Below are positions 4,873 to 7,210 of a DNA stretch of 7,210 bases, piece by piece. The position numbers and the translations under genes are program-made. The stretch is from Methanoregulaceae archaeon UBA288. GTDB lineage: Archaea > Halobacteriota > Methanomicrobia > Methanomicrobiales > Methanospirillaceae. The notes beneath the pieces were generated by a model. The model ran no database searches and was not told the DNA's origin. It saw only the letters and a list, made by a program, of their open reading frames with translations. The stretch spans positions 1 to 7,210 of the forward strand of contig DAEF01000134.1 in NCBI GenBank assembly GCA_002495225.1. The letters are read 5' to 3'. Positions within the stretch are counted from its first letter, which is position 1. Each line of letters opens with the position of its first letter.

Positions 4873-5475
4873 TCAGGCTGCGACCGCGGGGGCGCGGCTG
4901 AGCAGCTTGGACTTGATCACCTCGATCCGCCGGACCGGGAAGACGGCCCGCGCGTCGGCCATCAGGTCCTTCGCGAGTGCGCCCGTGACCATGGCTTCGA
5001 CCACGGTCTTCCAGTCGTTCTCGGCGAGGAAGGCCCCGACCTGCGTGAAGATCCTCTTGCGGATCTCGTGGATATGCGACGAGTCGGCGGCCATCAGCGT
5101 GTAGCAGGTCACGGTCATGTGGACACGGACGCCGTCCTTGGTCGCGCCGACCACGTGCGCGTCGATCCGGCTCGACCGCCTCTTCACGAGCGAGCGGAGG
5201 TAGTCCTTGGTCAGCTCGTGGCCGACGAACTCCGTGTACGCCGCGTCGCCCGCGACGCGGTCGATCCGGAACTTCATCTTCACGTGCTGCTTGCCGTAGT
5301 CGTTGTTGATCTCGCCGAGGGTCGCGTTCATGATGCGCCCGATCATGTTCTCGGTGTCGGCCGAGACGGTGTCGCCGATATGGGCGTCGTTGAAGCTCTC
5401 GGGGGCGTGGACCTTGTACCAGGTCTTCGCCTTCCATCCCTCAACGCGCCGTCCGGACTGCTTTTTCTTTGCCAT
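4873..5475 (-). CDS. rps3ae: 30S ribosomal protein S3Ae (eS1)
   Basis: This 200-residue protein matches archaeal S3Ae, a component of the small ribosomal subunit shared with eukaryotes (S3a) and absent from bacteria. The N-terminal Lys-rich start (MAKKKQSGRRVEGWKAKTWY), the segment KFRIDRVAGDAAYTEFVGHE with LTKDYLRSLVKRRSSRID just after (residues about 70-105), and RKRIFTQVGAF (about 138-148) are characteristic, and the length is typical. The start is preceded by AGGTGA (complement of 5480-5485), an excellent Shine-Dalgarno match four bases from the ATG. The gene begins 14 bases after the serS stop codon and is the last gene of the operon, ending just before a C-then-T tract. The protein lies on the subunit platform near the mRNA exit in known structures. 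Confidence 0.95.
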   Translation of the reverse strand: MAKKKQSGRRVEGWKAKTWYKVHAPESFNDAHIGDTVSADTENMIGRIMNATLGEINNDYGKQHVKMKFRIDRVAGDAAYTEFVGHELTKDYLRSLVKRRSSRIDAHVVGATKDGVRVHMTVTCYTLMAADSSHIHEIRKRIFTQVGAFLAENDWKTVVEAMVTGALAKDLMADARAVFPVRRIEVIKSKLLSRAPAVAA

Positions 5476-5479
5476 TCAG

Positions 5480-5485
5480 TCACCT
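5480..5485 (-). promoter_or_regulatory. Shine-Dalgarno site of rps3ae
   Basis: AGGTGA on the minus strand, four bases before the ATG, complements the conserved 3' end of archaeal 16S rRNA. It lies in the 14-base gap between serS and rps3ae and fixes the rps3ae start. Confidence 0.7.
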
Positions 5486-5489
5486 GTGG

Positions 5490-7010
5490 TTATACGAATC
5501 TGAAGATCTCATGTGCATCGCCGAACCGCCGGCGGATCCCCGCCGGCCAGTCGTCGAGGTCGAAGCCCTTCTGGGCCAGGAACGCGGCCGTCCAGCGCTC
5601 GAGCCCGATCCCGGAGCAGCCCGACCAGAGGTCGCCGCCCGACTGGACTTTCACGTTGAACCCGCGCGGGTACTTGTCGCCGTTGACCGAGACGTTCTGG
5701 AACTCGAGCCAGGAGTCCGAGTAGGGGAGGATCGCCTCGTAGTCGGTCGTCCCGATCCGCTCGGACGCGCCCTCGCCGCCGATCATCCCCTCCTGGGCCA
5801 TGAACCAGGGCGTGACGCGGGCGCTCCGCCACTCGAGCTCGAGCACCTCGTCGAAGAGGTGCCGGTACCGCTCGTGGAGCAGGTCGGCCGTCTCGATCGT
5901 CTGCTCGGGCGTCCCGATCCAGAGGATCTCGATCCGGTGGAACTCGTCCACGCGCTCGATCCCGTGGATCCCGCCGGACTCGTACCGGTGCGACGTGCCC
6001 GACCGGTCGAAGATGCGGGCCGGCAAACAGTCGTTCGCGAGGGTCGCCCCCCCGATAAACGGCCAGAACGACGGGCACTGCGCGTAGCAGAGCCCGCCGA
6101 TCGGCCCGTCGATCTTCTCCCGGATCAGGTCGACCGGGACCTCGCCCGTGACCTTGAAGTAGTCCCCGACCTCTTCCCAGTAGGCGGGGTCGCGGGTCTT
6201 CGGGGCCGAGACGTAGTAGATCTCGGGGTAGACGCCCTTCGCGTGCCCCGACTTCATCCAGACCTCCCAGGGCACGAGCTTGGGGAAGACCATCTCCGCA
6301 AAGCCGAGCGGTTCGATGATCTCCTCGAGCACGAGCGCCTCGAAGGCCCGGAAGAGGCGCGTGGACTGGGGGCCGTGGATCCACTGGCCCCGCGCGAGGG
6401 CGTGCTTGATCCAGCCGCGCCGGATCATCTCCTGGGTCGGGTCTTCGGAGAACCGCATCTCGCGCTTCGGGGACTCGTACAGGAGCTCCCAGTGCTCGGC
6501 CTTGCCGCCGTACGCGGCGGCCTCGGCCTTCTCCTCGACGAGCCGGATCAGCCGGTCGGGGATACGGTTCTCGAGGTCGGCGGCCGTGACCGCGAGCTCG
6601 AGCAGGATCCGGTCCGCGCCGACCTCGGCCGACCGGATGAACGGGAGCGACTGGAGGCGGAGCCCCTCGGGGACCTCGCCCCGGAGCTCGACCCGGAAGG
6701 AGCCGACCTCGATATCGCGCACGCCGATCCGGTGCCGGCCGAGAAGGCCGGCGAGGTGCTTCCGGAACCGGAAGAGCGCGTCGTGGGACCGCGTGTAGCC
6801 CCCGCTCTCGATCTCGATCGCGAGGACCGGCCCCGCGAGCGAGTAGTTCGTGATCCGACCGATCTCGTCGGCCGGCGCGTCCTTCGGGACGCCCTTTCTG
6901 AAGAGGACGGTGTTCGCCTCCTCGACGGCCCGGGCGAGCTCGGGCCGGAGCTCGTCGGGGATCTCCCGCGAGAAGACCAGGTCGGCCGTCAGGTCGAATC
7001 GTGGTTGCAT
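5490..7010 (-). CDS. serS: Seryl-tRNA synthetase, type 2 (methanogen type)
   Basis: The enzyme attaches serine to tRNA-Ser (and tRNA-Sec where present). At 506 residues it matches the atypical, zinc-dependent SerRS known mainly from methanogens rather than the common type. The N-terminal part (about 1-165) is the tRNA-binding domain peculiar to this type. The class II catalytic core follows: motif 2 lies in FDRSGTSHRYESGG and the following HRIEI (334-362), and motif 3 in GCSGIGLERW (464-473). The residues expected to bind the active-site zinc are present: Cys312 in AQCPSFW, Glu361 in HRIE and Cys465 in SGCSG, placed as in the Methanosarcina barkeri enzyme. The start has a strong GGAGG (7015-7019) close upstream. 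The ATG lies inside pcc1, with a 22-base overlap, and the frame open further upstream is antisense-like, Arg-rich and rejected. Confidence 0.96.
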   Translation of the reverse strand: MQPRFDLTADLVFSREIPDELRPELARAVEEANTVLFRKGVPKDAPADEIGRITNYSLAGPVLAIEIESGGYTRSHDALFRFRKHLAGLLGRHRIGVRDIEVGSFRVELRGEVPEGLRLQSLPFIRSAEVGADRILLELAVTAADLENRIPDRLIRLVEEKAEAAAYGGKAEHWELLYESPKREMRFSEDPTQEMIRRGWIKHALARGQWIHGPQSTRLFRAFEALVLEEIIEPLGFAEMVFPKLVPWEVWMKSGHAKGVYPEIYYVSAPKTRDPAYWEEVGDYFKVTGEVPVDLIREKIDGPIGGLCYAQCPSFWPFIGGATLANDCLPARIFDRSGTSHRYESGGIHGIERVDEFHRIEILWIGTPEQTIETADLLHERYRHLFDEVLELEWRSARVTPWFMAQEGMIGGEGASERIGTTDYEAILPYSDSWLEFQNVSVNGDKYPRGFNVKVQSGGDLWSGCSGIGLERWTAAFLAQKGFDLDDWPAGIRRRFGDAHEIFRFV

Positions 7011-7210
7011 TGCTCCTCCGCAATCTGACAGTTCATCAGGTAGTCGTCCATCGTCGCGACGATCGAGCCGCACTCCCGCGCCTCGAGCCGGGCGACGACC
7101 GCGCCGTCCTCGATCGAGGTCGAGCAGAGCCGGTGGTCGTCGGGACCGAGCGCGGCGGCCACGCAGGCCGGGTGCCTGTGCCGGGTCGTGATCACGCCCT
7201 CGCACCTCAT
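6989..7210 (-). CDS. pcc1: KEOPS complex subunit Pcc1
   Basis: The 73-residue protein resembles archaeal Pcc1, the small dimerising subunit of the KEOPS complex that makes N6-threonylcarbamoyladenosine (t6A) at position 37 of tRNAs reading ANN codons. The pattern ACVAAALGPDDHRLCST, then a beta strand pair (AVVARLEARECGSI) and a C-terminal helix (TMDDYLMNCQIAEEQC), follows the family layout, as does the small size. The ATG is the very first codon at the window edge, so an upstream start cannot be excluded, although an N-terminus of MRCEGVITTRH directly followed by the family's first helix is plausible. The gene overlaps serS by 22 bases and its end contains the serS ribosome binding site, so the two are likely coupled. 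Family assignment is good but rests on a short sequence. Confidence 0.8.
   Translation of the reverse strand: MRCEGVITTRHRHPACVAAALGPDDHRLCSTSIEDGAVVARLEARECGSIVATMDDYLMNCQIAEEQCNHDST
7013..7019 (-). promoter_or_regulatory. Shine-Dalgarno site of serS, within pcc1
   Basis: The minus strand reads GGAGGAG just before the serS ATG, within the pcc1 coding sequence. It is the strongest ribosome binding site in the window and sets the serS start at 7010. Confidence 0.75.

Noticed and set aside
3829..5724. Plus-strand open frame of 631 codons
   Set aside because: It overlaps the phosphoesterase in a different frame and runs antisense to apgM, rps3ae and serS; composition is typical of a GC-driven shadow frame.
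5469..7028. Plus-strand open frame of 519 codons opposite serS
   Set aside because: Exact antisense shadow of serS with no recognisable domain.
7011..7205. N-terminal extension of SerRS up to 7205
   Set aside because: The extension is Arg-rich, overlaps pcc1 in another frame, and the strong GGAGG site just before 7010 marks the real start.
1..7210. Search for tRNA, rRNA, CRISPR arrays, insertion sequences or defence genes
   Set aside because: No repeat-spacer pattern, transposase-like frame, terminal repeats or tRNA-like cloverleaf was seen; the window is gene-dense with conserved archaeal genes.

Overview
The window looks like chromosomal DNA from a GC-rich methanogenic archaeon, most likely of the Methanomicrobiales. 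Several things point this way. There is a type-2 (methanogen-type) seryl-tRNA synthetase, an archaeal/eukaryotic-only ribosomal protein (S3Ae/eS1), a KEOPS Pcc1 subunit and an archaeal-type cofactor-independent phosphoglycerate mutase. Promoters are short A+T-rich TATA-like boxes in otherwise very GC-rich DNA, and several genes show no Shine-Dalgarno site because their transcripts seem to be leaderless or nearly so. The genus is an inference; Methanoculleus or Methanofollis relatives would fit.

Layout. Positions 1-97 (minus) hold the first 32 codons of a helix-turn-helix protein, with a clear TATA box and a perfect inverted repeat between the box and the start codon. Positions 208-947 (minus) hold a LEA14/WHy-domain lipoprotein followed by a possible 50-residue small protein whose ribosome binding site is built from the lipoprotein stop codon. 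Positions 1063-4010 (minus) hold a likely three-gene unit: apgM, a bactofilin-like beta-solenoid protein with a central hydrophobic segment, and a Rossmann-type methyltransferase-like protein that overlaps it by an ATGA. Facing away from apgM is a calcineurin-like phosphoesterase at 4091-4858 (plus), the only plus-strand gene. The right end, 4873-7210 (minus), is a translation operon running pcc1, serS, rps3ae and ending at a C-then-T tract.

How the genes work together. Pcc1 (t6A tRNA modification), SerRS (tRNA charging) and S3Ae (30S subunit) form a coherent information-processing operon; pcc1 next to rps3ae is a familiar archaeal arrangement, with serS placed between them here. ApgM is a central glycolysis/gluconeogenesis enzyme. 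The solenoid protein and the methyltransferase-like protein are tightly coupled and may be a functional pair of unknown role. The lipoprotein is probably anchored on the outer face of the cell membrane.

Most of the window is conserved archaeal housekeeping DNA. The less explained parts are the solenoid/methyltransferase pair, the small ORF after the lipoprotein, and inverted repeats at the predicted transcription starts of three genes. I see no mobile element, CRISPR array, tRNA or rRNA.
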